22,850 nucleotides of DNA from CAYVMN01 sp043808585 (GTDB lineage: Bacteria; Desulfobacterota; DSM-4660; Desulfatiglandales; Desulfatiglandaceae), in the NCBI GenBank assembly GCA_043808585.1, contig JAZDES010000045.1:1-22850 (forward strand), read 5' to 3'. Within the stretch, counting starts at the first letter, position 1, and every line of letters begins with the position of its first letter. A program made the translations under genes and the position numbers. The notes under the pieces were generated by a model. That model ran no database searches. It was not told the origin of the DNA and worked only from the letters and a program-made list of their open reading frames with translations. Of the stretch, positions 1-8,102 are shown piece by piece.

Positions 1-3
1 GAG

Positions 4-35
4 GACCGCGAGGGTCTTTTTTCAAAAGGACGTAA
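4..35 (+). repeat. left terminal inverted repeat
   Basis: This is the left arm of the inverted repeat pair. It begins GACCGCGAGGGTC, continues with six Ts and ends in AGGACGTAA. It pairs with 191-222. GACC (4-7) can also fold locally on GGTC (13-16), just before the T run. Confidence 0.7.
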
Positions 36-190
36 AGGACGGCATCATTTCAAAGAACGGCAGTGAGGTCTTGAACCTCGTTACGGAACAGCCCCATAAG
101 AGGATGTCCCTATGAAGAGCTCTCTCCCCTGCCTGGCAGAGACTGTATTTAAAGGTAAGGGGGCGACCCACAGGCTGTGAAGGATTTGGG

Positions 191-222
191 TTACGTCCTT
201 TGGAAAAAAGACCCTCACGGTC
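191..222 (-). repeat. right terminal inverted repeat
   Basis: This is the right arm, 30 of 32 positions identical to 4-35 when read on the minus strand. It lies about 80 bp upstream of the start codon at 305. Confidence 0.7.
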
Positions 223-304
223 GGTCATCTTACTCCTCAGTGTTTTCAAAACGCTAAAGTATTACCCTACTTGAAAGTGAATATCTTGAGGTCATTGAAG
301 GACC

Positions 305-1513
305 ATGAAAAGGGATACTGCCGTTGCCGTGGTTGGAACATTTGACTCCAAAGGTGAAGAACACCTGTTTCTGAAAGAACGGATTGAAAAAAGGGGTTTC
401 CGGAGCCTGACCATTAATGTTGGGACCAGGGGGCCTTCTCCTTTCGAGGCAGATTACGATCTGTATGAAGAGACGGGAAATGAGGAGGGTCATGCCCCGC
501 GAGGCCGAGACGAGGCCATTGAAGGGGTTCTAAGGCGGGGGCAAGGGCTTATCCGGCAGTTATATGAGAAGGGGGAGATCTGCGGAATAATCTCTGCCGG
601 GGGAGGTACCGGAACCTATATGGCGACTACCATAATGCGTATGCTCCCATTGGGCATTCCCAAGATAATGATCTCCACTGTGGCATCCAGAGATATGTCC
701 AGGACTGTGGGGACCAAGGACATTACCATGATGCACAGCGTTGTGGACCTCTTGGGGGTCAACAGCATCTCAGGGAAGATACTTGACAAGGCGGCTGCTG
801 CCATATGCGGAATGGTCCAAACGGAGTGGGAACCCCCTGCCAAGAAAAGGCAGATCGCACTCACCTTTTTTGGATTTATCACACAGGCGGCTGAAGGAAT
901 CAAACAGGCCCTGGAAGGGATGTCCTATGAGGTCATCCCTTTCCATGCCAATGGAACCGGCGGCATGGCCATGGAGGAGTTGGCCAGAGAAGGGTTCTTT
1001 GACGCCATTTTGGACCTGGGGACCCATGAGCTGGCCGATGACCTCATGGGCGGTTATTGTGGTGGAATAGGCCCTGAAAGGCTGGAGCCGGTTCCCGGCC
1101 GCGAGATACCTCGACTGGTTGTCCCAGGGGGGCTCGACTGTGCGGTCCTGGAGTTCACCAAGGATCACATACCCGATGAATTTATAGGCCGCAAGATCTT
1201 CTTCTATGACTTTCGTTCAGCGATCCGGCTCAGCATGGAGGAGAGCCGATTTCTTGCAGGGCAATTGGCCGGAAAACTCAACCTTGATACCCGTAACACA
1301 AAGGTGCTTATCCCCACCCTGGGCTGGTCAGAGGCTGACAGAAGGGACGGCCCGTTATATGATCCTGTTATCACCAATGCCTTCATTCAAAGGCTGAGAG
1401 AGGACCTCAACCCCCGGATCCAGGTTCAGGAGGTCGATGTTCATATCAATGAACCCCCCTTTGCAAGGCTCGCCGCTGAGGTAATGGACCGGATGGTTAC
1501 GGAAAGGGGCTGA
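305..1513 (+). CDS. Tm-1-like ATP-binding domain protein (UPF0261 family)
   Basis: This 402-residue protein matches the full usual length of the UPF0261 family, named after the plant Tm-1 virus-resistance protein. Its N-terminal half is a Rossmann-like nucleotide-binding domain opening with a VVGTFDSKGEE motif (residues 9-19). Near residue 98 is a glycine-rich SAGGGTGTYMA turn, and near 210-220 a HANGTGGMAMEEL stretch where the second, TIM-barrel-like half begins. There is no signal peptide or membrane segment, so it is cytoplasmic. The bacterial role is not established; a nucleotide-dependent enzyme is usually assumed. The start is backed by a GAAGGA ribosome site directly before ATG. It is the only plus-strand gene and converges on uvrA with 8 bp between stop codons, so it is transcribed on its own, with a promoter probably in 230-290. 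Confidence 0.88.
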   Translation: MKRDTAVAVVGTFDSKGEEHLFLKERIEKRGFRSLTINVGTRGPSPFEADYDLYEETGNEEGHAPRGRDEAIEGVLRRGQGLIRQLYEKGEICGIISAGGGTGTYMATTIMRMLPLGIPKIMISTVASRDMSRTVGTKDITMMHSVVDLLGVNSISGKILDKAAAAICGMVQTEWEPPAKKRQIALTFFGFITQAAEGIKQALEGMSYEVIPFHANGTGGMAMEELAREGFFDAILDLGTHELADDLMGGYCGGIGPERLEPVPGREIPRLVVPGGLDCAVLEFTKDHIPDEFIGRKIFFYDFRSAIRLSMEESRFLAGQLAGKLNLDTRNTKVLIPTLGWSEADRRDGPLYDPVITNAFIQRLREDLNPRIQVQEVDVHINEPPFARLAAEVMDRMVTERG

Positions 1514-1521
1514 CAGGGTCT

Positions 1522-4500
1522 TCAGGGCAACTGGGAATCATGGGAATAGCGATCTGCATTGAGATATCTCTTGAGATAGCGGGCCGTATGAGAGCCGTTG
1601 GGGTGGGCCAGGAACTCCTCCGGTGATCCAAGAGCCACGACTCGCCCCCCTTCATCTCCCCCTTCAGGGCCCAGATCGATGATGTAGTCGGCCTCTTTGA
1701 TGACCTCCATATTGTGTTCAATGACCGCAACGGTGTTTCCCTTGTCAACGAGGGCCTGAAGGACGTTCATGAGCCTCTGGACGTCGGCCAGGTGGAGCCC
1801 TGTGGTAGGCTCATCCAGGATATACAGGGTCCTGCCGCCGGAGGGTTTGTGCAGCTCCTGGGCCAGCTTGATGCGCTGGGCCTCCCCACCCGAAAGGCTG
1901 GGGCTGGGCTGTCCCAGGCGAAGGTATCCCAGACCGATATCGCAGACAAGCCGGATGGCCCTTCGGATGGACGGGACGGCGTCAAAGAGTCCGGCAGCCT
2001 CATCAAAGGTGAGTTCGAGGATGTGTGCGATGTTCTTGCCCTTGTAAGTGATTTGCAGGGTCTCGTGGTTGAATCGTTGCCCCTCGCATACCTCACAGTG
2101 GAGGTGCACGTCGGGCAGGAAACTCATTTCTACCTTCAGACTGCCCTGACCCTTGCAGGCGCTGCACTGGCCCGCTGCCACATTGAAGGAAAACCGGCCC
2201 GGCCCATATCCCCTGGCCCTGGCCTCTGGCGTCATGGCAAAGAGACTCCGGATGGCAGAGAAGAACCCAACATAGGTGGCCGGCACGGAACGCGGGGTGC
2301 GGCCGATGGGGCTGTGATCCACCTCGAGGACCCGCTCCAGGGATTCCCACCCCTCAATCCCCTTGCACCACTCATCCTTGTAGTCCTGATGTAAGAGGCG
2401 CTCTTGGAGCCCTTTGTAAAGGGTTTCCTTGAGGAGAGAAGATTTGCCTGAACCGGATACCCCGGTGAGGCATATGAACGTTCCCAAAGGAAAATCCACA
2501 TCAATGGATTTCAGGTTGTTGAGCCTCGCCCCACGGATCCTGAGGAAGGGCCTATCACCGTAAGGCCTGAGACGGCTGGTGATCTGCTTATGCCTCGCAT
2601 TAAGCCAGGCGCCTGTCACCGAAGCGGCTACCTTTTTCAATTCATCAAGGTTACCGCGGGCCACTACCCTTCCCCCGTCCTGGCCGGCCCCAGGACCCAG
2701 ATCGATGACAATGTCGGCCTGGCGGATGGTCTCCTCATCATGCTCCACCACCAGGATGGAGTTCCCTCGCTCCTTGAGGACCTTGAGTGCATCCAGGAGC
2801 ATTCCATTGTCTCTGGGGTGGAGGCCGATAGTTGGCTCATCGAGGACATAACAGGCGCCTGTCAGGTTTGATCCGAGCTGGGCTGCAAGCCTGACCCGCT
2901 GGGCCTCACCGCCGGAGAGGCTGTCGCCGCTCCGGCTCAAGGATAGATATGATAAACCCAGCCGGTTAAGTAAAGAAAGGCGTGTGAGAATCTCGGCCAG
3001 GATAGGTTCGGCGATCGGGGCCTCCCTGCGATCAAAGCGGAATCCTCTGAACGCCTTAGAAAGCTGTGGGGGCGAGAGCTGAACCAGATCCCGGATCGAG
3101 TAGTTGCCTATCTTTACTGAAAGGGCCTCGGCCCTGAGGCGGCCACCCTCGCAATGGGGACACACCTCGGCTGCCGATGCCCCCCCATTTTCCCGCACAC
3201 CCAGTCCCTGACATTCGGGGCAGGCCCCATGGGGGCTATTGAAGGAGAAGAGCCGAGGATCAAGGGGCACGACTCCCACCCCGCAATCGGGACAGATCCC
3301 TGAAAGACTGAAGATCTCTTCCTTCCCCTTGGGATCAAGCACCAGGAGGGCGCCTTTTCCCTCCTCCAGTGCCGCGGCCACTATCCGCTCCACGTCTTTG
3401 GCCGGAAGCCGGCCCACCACTAATTCAACAGTATGCTCGTGGTAACGGCTCAGGGCCATACCGTCCTTTAGGGTCGTGAAGATACCGTCGATGCGGGCCT
3501 CTTTATAACCCCTGCGCCGGGCCTTAGAGAGCAGATCCTTGTGAAATCCTTTGCGCCCGGCGACCTTGGGCGCCAGGATCAGGGCTCTCCTTTTCCGGTA
3601 TCGGGAACGGATCTGGGCCATCACGGCCTCTGGTGCCTGGGCCGTCAGTCGGCGCCCGCAACCTGGACAGTGTTGCACACCGATCTTGCTGTAGAGGAGT
3701 CTCAGGAAATGGTATACCTCAGTGAGGGTGGCAACGGTAGAGCGGCGACCGGCGTGACTGATGCGCTGCTCGATGGCCACTGTAGGCGGGAGGCCCGACA
3801 CCACATCTACCTCGGGCCGTTCAAGGATGCGTACATACTGCCTCACAAAGGGTGCAAGGCTTTCCAGGTAGCGGCGCTGACCCTCTGCAAACAGGATATC
3901 AAAGGCCAGGCTTGACTTACCCGAACCGGAGACACCTGTAAGCACCACCAGTTGATTACGGGGGATGGAGAGGCTGAGATCCTGCAGATTGTGCTCCCTG
4001 GCGCCCTTTATTGAAATTACCTTGGAGCCCCCTGTATGCGACTCTGGAACATCCGAATGGGAAGGTTGGCCCGGTATGATCGAACCCTGACCGTTCAAAT
4101 AGGCCTTTAGGAATCGGCCTGTGTGTGACCTCTCGTGAGCCGCCACCCTTTCAGGTGGGCCTTCTACCACGATCTCCCCGCCAGCATCCCCCCCTTCAGG
4201 CCCCAGGTCTATCACCCAGTCCGAGGTCTTGATTACCTCCATATTGTGCTCTATGACAAGGACCGTATGGCCCTGAGCGACCAGCCCCTGCAGGGCGCTC
4301 AGGAGTTTTTGTATATCATGAAAGTGGAGCCCTGTGGTCGGCTCATCAAATATGAAGAGCCGAGGGGAGAGGTCATTGCCCCTAAGGTAACGGGAGAGTC
4401 TGAGGCGCTGGGCCTCACCCCCTGAAAGTGTATTGATGGGCTGGCCGAGGGTAATGTAACCGAGACCCACCTGGAGCAAGGGATCAAGGGCAATTCTTAT

Positions 4501-6825
4501 CCTGTGATGGCCTTCAAAAAAGGTGAGGGCCTCATCTACTGTCATGGAGAAGATATCGTGTATGTTTTTGCCCCGATATCTGACTTCCAGGACATCCATT
4601 TCAAAGCGTTTACCGCCGCAGTCCGGGCAGGTGACGAAGACATCAGAGAGAAACTGCATCTCCACCTTTTCAAACCCTTCGCCCCGGCAGGTCTTACACC
4701 GGCCCGCTCTAGTGTTAAAGGAGAAATGAGTAGCTTGAAGGTGCCTTGCTCGGGCCTCTGGTGTCTGGGCCAGGAGAGCGCGGATATGGTCCAGGGCCTT
4801 GGTGTAGGTCAGGGGGTTGGCCCTTGGGGTCCGTCCTATGGGCCTCTGGTCCACCATTACCGCATCTGCTATCTCTTCGACCCCTAGGATAGCCCTGTGT
4901 CTCCCGGGCCGTCCCTGGGGGTTCCCCTTTCCCCTCTTTATGGCCTTAAAGAGGACCTCTTCGGCCAGGGTGGACTTGCCGGAGCCGGAGACCCCCGTCA
5001 GACACACAAAGAGCCCGAGAGGGATACGGAGATCGATCTCTTTGAGGTTGTGGACCGAGGCCCCCTCAATGATCAACCACTTTCCCTCAATGGGTTCCCT
5101 TCGTCTTTGCGGGATGGGGATTCTCCGCTCGCCCTTGAGATACTCGGCGGTAAGGGAACTGTTTACCTCACCTGTGGGCCCAAAATACATCAACCGGCCG
5201 CCGTGTTCGCCGGCCTCTGGGCCCAGGTCCAGGAGAAAATCACTCTGACGGATGATTTCAGGGTCGTGCTCCACTACTACCACCGTGTTCTCCTGGTCCC
5301 TCAGTCCTTGAAGGATTCGGGTAAGCCGGCGACTGTCACGGGGGTGAAGGCCGATGCTCGGCTCATCCAGGACATAGAGGGTGTTTGCAAGTGAGGAGCC
5401 GAGGGCCGACCCAAGGGCCACCCGTTGGACCTCCCCCCCGGAAAGGGTGCGGGACTGTCGATCGAGGGTGAGGTACTCCAGACCAACCTCCCGGAGGTAG
5501 CTGAGGCGGCTTCGAACCTCATTTATGACCACCTGGCTGGCCTCATCCCTTTCAGGGACCTTCAGGGTTTCAAATAAACGATAGGCCTCATCTACACTCA
5601 GGGCATATACCTGCCCTATGTTCAATCCAGAGAGCCGATATAGTAAGGACTCCTTCTTGAACCTGGTGCCCCCGCACTCCGGGCACACCTTATAGCTACG
5701 GTAGCGGGAGAGAAAGACTCGCACATGCATCTTGTAGGTCTTGCCCTCCAGCCACCTGAAAAATCCCCGTACCCCATAGAAGTCTGGGGTTCCTTCTATA
5801 ATCGCTGTTTTCTGGGCCCCTGTTAGGTCCTGAAATGGTGTGCGAGTGGGTATCCTGTTGCGGCGACAGAAGTTCATGAGGTCCAGAAATTCCATCCGGA
5901 GGCTAGTCCATGGTTTGATAGCCCCTTCCTCTATTGAGAGCTGAGGGTCTGGAATAACCAGGTCCAGGTCGAGATCGATGATCCGGCCAAAACCCCTGCA
6001 GGCCCCGCAGGCACCAACAGGGCTATTAAAGGAGAAGAGACCGGGAGACGGGTCTGGATATGTGATTAGGCAGTGGGTACACTCAAGGCTATCGCTAAAG
6101 GAGAGGCGCTTGCCAGACCCGACCCACACATCAGCCTTCCCCCTGCCAAAACGGAAGGCCTGTTCGAGTGAATCCACAATCCTGGTTCGATCCCGTTCCC
6201 TCAGGGGCACGCGGTCCATCACCACATGAAACACCTCGGGTCTGCTGCTATTATTCCAGTCATCCAACGGGATGACCTTCCCGTCCAAGAGGAGGCGGGT
6301 AAAACCCATCTGGCCCAATGTGATGAAAATCTGACTGAAGGGAATCCCGTTGGCAGGGAAGGGAAAGGTAATAACCGCCTCAGACCCTTCAGGCAGGTCC
6401 TTGAGGATTTTCCACGCAAGCTCCGGGTCTTGCCGGACAACAGATCTGCCGCAGCTGCTGCAGTGGAGTTGACCCAGCCTGGCATAGAGCAGTTTCACGT
6501 AATCGGTAATCTCTGTCATGGTGCCCACGGTGGAGCGGGAGGTGCGGACAGGGTCCTTCTGATCGATGGCTATGGCGGGCGGAATCCCCTCTATACTCTC
6601 CACCAGGGGCCGGTCCATGCGCTCCATGAACTGGCGTGCATAAGGTGAAAAGGTCTCCACGTACCGGCGTTGGCCCTCTGCATAGAGTGTGTCAAAGGCC
6701 AGTGAGGATTTTCCTGAGCCACTTACTCCTGTGACTACGGTGATGTGGTTCAAGGGGATTTCAAGGTCCAGGTTTTTTAGATTGTTCTGTCTGGCACCTT
6801 TGATCCGAATGCTGTGTAAGGACAT
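1522..6825 (-). CDS. uvrA: tandem (double-length) excinuclease ABC subunit A
   Basis: UvrA is the damage-sensing ATPase of nucleotide excision repair, which loads UvrB onto lesions. Ordinary UvrA is about 940 residues and works as a homodimer; this 1767-residue chain holds two complete copies. Walker A loops (GVSGSGKS) lie near residues 32, 612, 967 and 1457. LSGGE signatures lie near 463, 803, 1305 and 1645, each followed by a DEPS/TIGLHPRD- or DEPTTGLH-type Walker B. Both halves keep the CxxC pairs around FSFNSP (first zinc module) and the CxxC...CPDC / CEVC zinc finger of the second ATPase module. GRTPR and TPEARAR motifs occur in both halves. The second copy starts near residue 935. All four ATPase sites look intact, so the chain may act as a covalent pseudo-dimer. 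It is the last gene of the minus-strand block, 102 nt after trmL. The ribosome site is weak (AGAGGG about 14 nt upstream). Confidence 0.95.
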   Translation of the reverse strand: MSLHSIRIKGARQNNLKNLDLEIPLNHITVVTGVSGSGKSSLAFDTLYAEGQRRYVETFSPYARQFMERMDRPLVESIEGIPPAIAIDQKDPVRTSRSTVGTMTEITDYVKLLYARLGQLHCSSCGRSVVRQDPELAWKILKDLPEGSEAVITFPFPANGIPFSQIFITLGQMGFTRLLLDGKVIPLDDWNNSSRPEVFHVVMDRVPLRERDRTRIVDSLEQAFRFGRGKADVWVGSGKRLSFSDSLECTHCLITYPDPSPGLFSFNSPVGACGACRGFGRIIDLDLDLVIPDPQLSIEEGAIKPWTSLRMEFLDLMNFCRRNRIPTRTPFQDLTGAQKTAIIEGTPDFYGVRGFFRWLEGKTYKMHVRVFLSRYRSYKVCPECGGTRFKKESLLYRLSGLNIGQVYALSVDEAYRLFETLKVPERDEASQVVINEVRSRLSYLREVGLEYLTLDRQSRTLSGGEVQRVALGSALGSSLANTLYVLDEPSIGLHPRDSRRLTRILQGLRDQENTVVVVEHDPEIIRQSDFLLDLGPEAGEHGGRLMYFGPTGEVNSSLTAEYLKGERRIPIPQRRREPIEGKWLIIEGASVHNLKEIDLRIPLGLFVCLTGVSGSGKSTLAEEVLFKAIKRGKGNPQGRPGRHRAILGVEEIADAVMVDQRPIGRTPRANPLTYTKALDHIRALLAQTPEARARHLQATHFSFNTRAGRCKTCRGEGFEKVEMQFLSDVFVTCPDCGGKRFEMDVLEVRYRGKNIHDIFSMTVDEALTFFEGHHRIRIALDPLLQVGLGYITLGQPINTLSGGEAQRLRLSRYLRGNDLSPRLFIFDEPTTGLHFHDIQKLLSALQGLVAQGHTVLVIEHNMEVIKTSDWVIDLGPEGGDAGGEIVVEGPPERVAAHERSHTGRFLKAYLNGQGSIIPGQPSHSDVPESHTGGSKVISIKGAREHNLQDLSLSIPRNQLVVLTGVSGSGKSSLAFDILFAEGQRRYLESLAPFVRQYVRILERPEVDVVSGLPPTVAIEQRISHAGRRSTVATLTEVYHFLRLLYSKIGVQHCPGCGRRLTAQAPEAVMAQIRSRYRKRRALILAPKVAGRKGFHKDLLSKARRRGYKEARIDGIFTTLKDGMALSRYHEHTVELVVGRLPAKDVERIVAAALEEGKGALLVLDPKGKEEIFSLSGICPDCGVGVVPLDPRLFSFNSPHGACPECQGLGVRENGGASAAEVCPHCEGGRLRAEALSVKIGNYSIRDLVQLSPPQLSKAFRGFRFDRREAPIAEPILAEILTRLSLLNRLGLSYLSLSRSGDSLSGGEAQRVRLAAQLGSNLTGACYVLDEPTIGLHPRDNGMLLDALKVLKERGNSILVVEHDEETIRQADIVIDLGPGAGQDGGRVVARGNLDELKKVAASVTGAWLNARHKQITSRLRPYGDRPFLRIRGARLNNLKSIDVDFPLGTFICLTGVSGSGKSSLLKETLYKGLQERLLHQDYKDEWCKGIEGWESLERVLEVDHSPIGRTPRSVPATYVGFFSAIRSLFAMTPEARARGYGPGRFSFNVAAGQCSACKGQGSLKVEMSFLPDVHLHCEVCEGQRFNHETLQITYKGKNIAHILELTFDEAAGLFDAVPSIRRAIRLVCDIGLGYLRLGQPSPSLSGGEAQRIKLAQELHKPSGGRTLYILDEPTTGLHLADVQRLMNVLQALVDKGNTVAVIEHNMEVIKEADYIIDLGPEGGDEGGRVVALGSPEEFLAHPNGSHTARYLKRYLNADRYSHDSQLP

Positions 6826-6927
6826 TTTATTTTTCTTACCCTCTTACATCTGGCTTTAATTCGATGAGGTTATAACAAAAACCAGAGATCCGGAAAGGAA
6901 GAAAGCTGGCAGTTCCGCACAGAGCGG

Positions 6928-7425
6928 CTAGAACCTTCCCATCCTGTGGAGGAAGTGATAGGTCACGATCCCAACTGCGGTTGATAGGTTCAGGCTCCGG
7001 ACATTCCCCCAGATGGGTATGGCATAACAGGGGTATTCTTCTCTGATCTGCTGCGGAAGCCCCAGGGTCTCTCCGCCAAACAGGAGATAGTCGCCACGTT
7101 CCACTTCTGCCTTGGTGTAGCTTACGGGGGCATGACGACTGAAGGCTCGCAGGTTTCCGTGTCCCTTCATATCTTCCAAGAATGCCTCGAAACTTGAATG
7201 GTGCCGGACATCAACCTCATGCCAGTAGTCTAACCCCGCCCTCTTGAGGTGTTTGTCGTCTACCCGGAAACCGAGGGGGTGGATCAGATGCAATGGAAGT
7301 TCAGCAGCCCCGCACAGTCGGGCAATATTCCCGGTATTGGCCGGTATTTGAGGCTGATAGAGGGCCACGTGGAGGTAGGGATCATCAAGTATCCGATGCC
7401 TGATATGGGTGATAGGGGGCGCCAT
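6928..7425 (-). CDS. trmL: tRNA (cytidine(34)-2'-O)-methyltransferase TrmL
   Basis: This is a minimal SPOUT methyltransferase of 165 residues, the normal length for TrmL. It 2'-O-methylates the wobble base C34/U34 of tRNA-Leu isoacceptors using S-adenosylmethionine. Visible family motifs are HVALYQPQIPANTGNIARLC (about residues 19-38, with the conserved N-x-G-N-x-x-R), LFGGETLGLP (about 115-124) and IPIWGNVRSLNLSTAVGIV (about 137-155), which form the trefoil-knot cofactor site. The ATG lies 21 nt after the GAF-gene stop codon, so the two are probably co-transcribed. The first 15 or so residues are not typical, and a slightly later start cannot be excluded. Confidence 0.92.
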   Translation of the reverse strand: MAPPITHIRHRILDDPYLHVALYQPQIPANTGNIARLCGAAELPLHLIHPLGFRVDDKHLKRAGLDYWHEVDVRHHSSFEAFLEDMKGHGNLRAFSRHAPVSYTKAEVERGDYLLFGGETLGLPQQIREEYPCYAIPIWGNVRSLNLSTAVGIVTYHFLHRMGRF

Positions 7426-7446
7426 GGCAAGGCCTGCCTGATTTCC

Positions 7447-7983
7447 TCAGTCCTCTGTGTCCACGGATCGGGCCTTGCAAAATTCACTCATCACTGCACG
7501 GTCGATGGCCAGACAGCTCAACTTGCCCAGGCTGTACAAGACCTCCATCTCGTCGTGGGTTGGGACCTTTCTGGAGGCAAAATAGACCCTCAGGATGCTG
7601 TAAGTGGTCTTGTTTACCGTAAAGGGGATACCTATGACAGATGACAGCCCTTCTTTCTTGGCGGCCTCAAGGTTCTGGATTCTGGGGTCGTTTTCAAAGT
7701 CATTGATGATTATGGTATCGCCCTGCATGATCTCGGTGATACTCCTTCCCTGGTCTATGGCCCCGGAGTTAAGATATGCCTTACTGAGGCCGTAGCTGGA
7801 TATGACCTTTAGATCAAAGGTTCCATGCTCGAGGACCCTGATGGTGCATCCTTTGGCCCCGGTGAGGTCGGCGGCAAGGGAAACGATGAAATAGAGGACA
7901 TCTTGGAGGTCTTCGTCCTGATAGATATTATCAATGACCCTGACGAGGGCGTAGAAGTAAGTGTCTAAGATATTTTGCTCCAT
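7447..7983 (-). CDS. small GAF-domain protein
   Basis: This 178-residue protein is essentially one GAF domain. A short helical N-terminal region (residues 1-30, LVRVIDNIYQDEDLQDVL) leads into LAADLTGAKGCTIRVLE and a GAF core ending around LGKLSCLAIDRAV. GAF domains bind small ligands such as cyclic nucleotides, haem or bilins, but no output domain is attached and the ligand cannot be predicted. The reading frame stays open to 8079, but the ATG at 7983 is preceded by a good AAAGGAGAAAG ribosome site and fits the domain boundary. The gene lies 119 nt after the metallophosphatase gene and 21 nt before trmL. Signalling or redox sensing is an inference only. Confidence 0.8.
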   Translation of the reverse strand: MEQNILDTYFYALVRVIDNIYQDEDLQDVLYFIVSLAADLTGAKGCTIRVLEHGTFDLKVISSYGLSKAYLNSGAIDQGRSITEIMQGDTIIINDFENDPRIQNLEAAKKEGLSSVIGIPFTVNKTTYSILRVYFASRKVPTHDEMEVLYSLGKLSCLAIDRAVMSEFCKARSVDTED

Positions 7984-8102
7984 GCCTCTTTCTCCTTTCG
8001 GCCTGAACCCAGAAGGTTCTTTCGAATAGCTGAAACGGGTTCTCGCACCCATCGGGAGAGCGAAGAGGAGAGGATCCAAGAGAGGCGGATGAAACCCCAG
8101 AC

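Larger units (their letters stand above)
4..222. mobile_element. MITE-like element with 32-bp terminal inverted repeats
   Basis: Bases 4-35 and the reverse complement of 191-222 agree at 30 of 32 positions; the differences are C/T at the sixth base and A/C at the twenty-first. Similarity stops sharply at both the outer edge (base 4 / base 222) and the inner edge, as expected for terminal inverted repeats of a small non-autonomous element. Each arm starts GACCGYGAGGGTC followed by six Ts, so each arm alone could also act as a weak terminator-like hairpin read inward. The interior of about 155 bp carries no convincing gene. The window begins 3 bases outside the left arm, so a target-site duplication cannot be judged. 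An alternative is one large imperfect hairpin between two genes. Confidence 0.55.

Noticed and set aside
22..249. 75-codon minus-strand reading frame in the left gap
   Set aside because: It lies almost entirely within the inverted-repeat element, has no ribosome site or recognisable domain, and its ends are made of the repeat arms.
1714..2394. 226-codon plus-strand frame opposite uvrA
   Set aside because: It is antisense to a highly conserved UvrA ATPase module; its sequence is the mirror of conserved motifs and shows no domain.
6826..6927. LexA (SOS) box or terminator between trmL and uvrA
   Set aside because: A small CCGC/GCGG hairpin exists at the trmL stop, but no T run follows, and no known LexA operator pattern could be matched in the gap.
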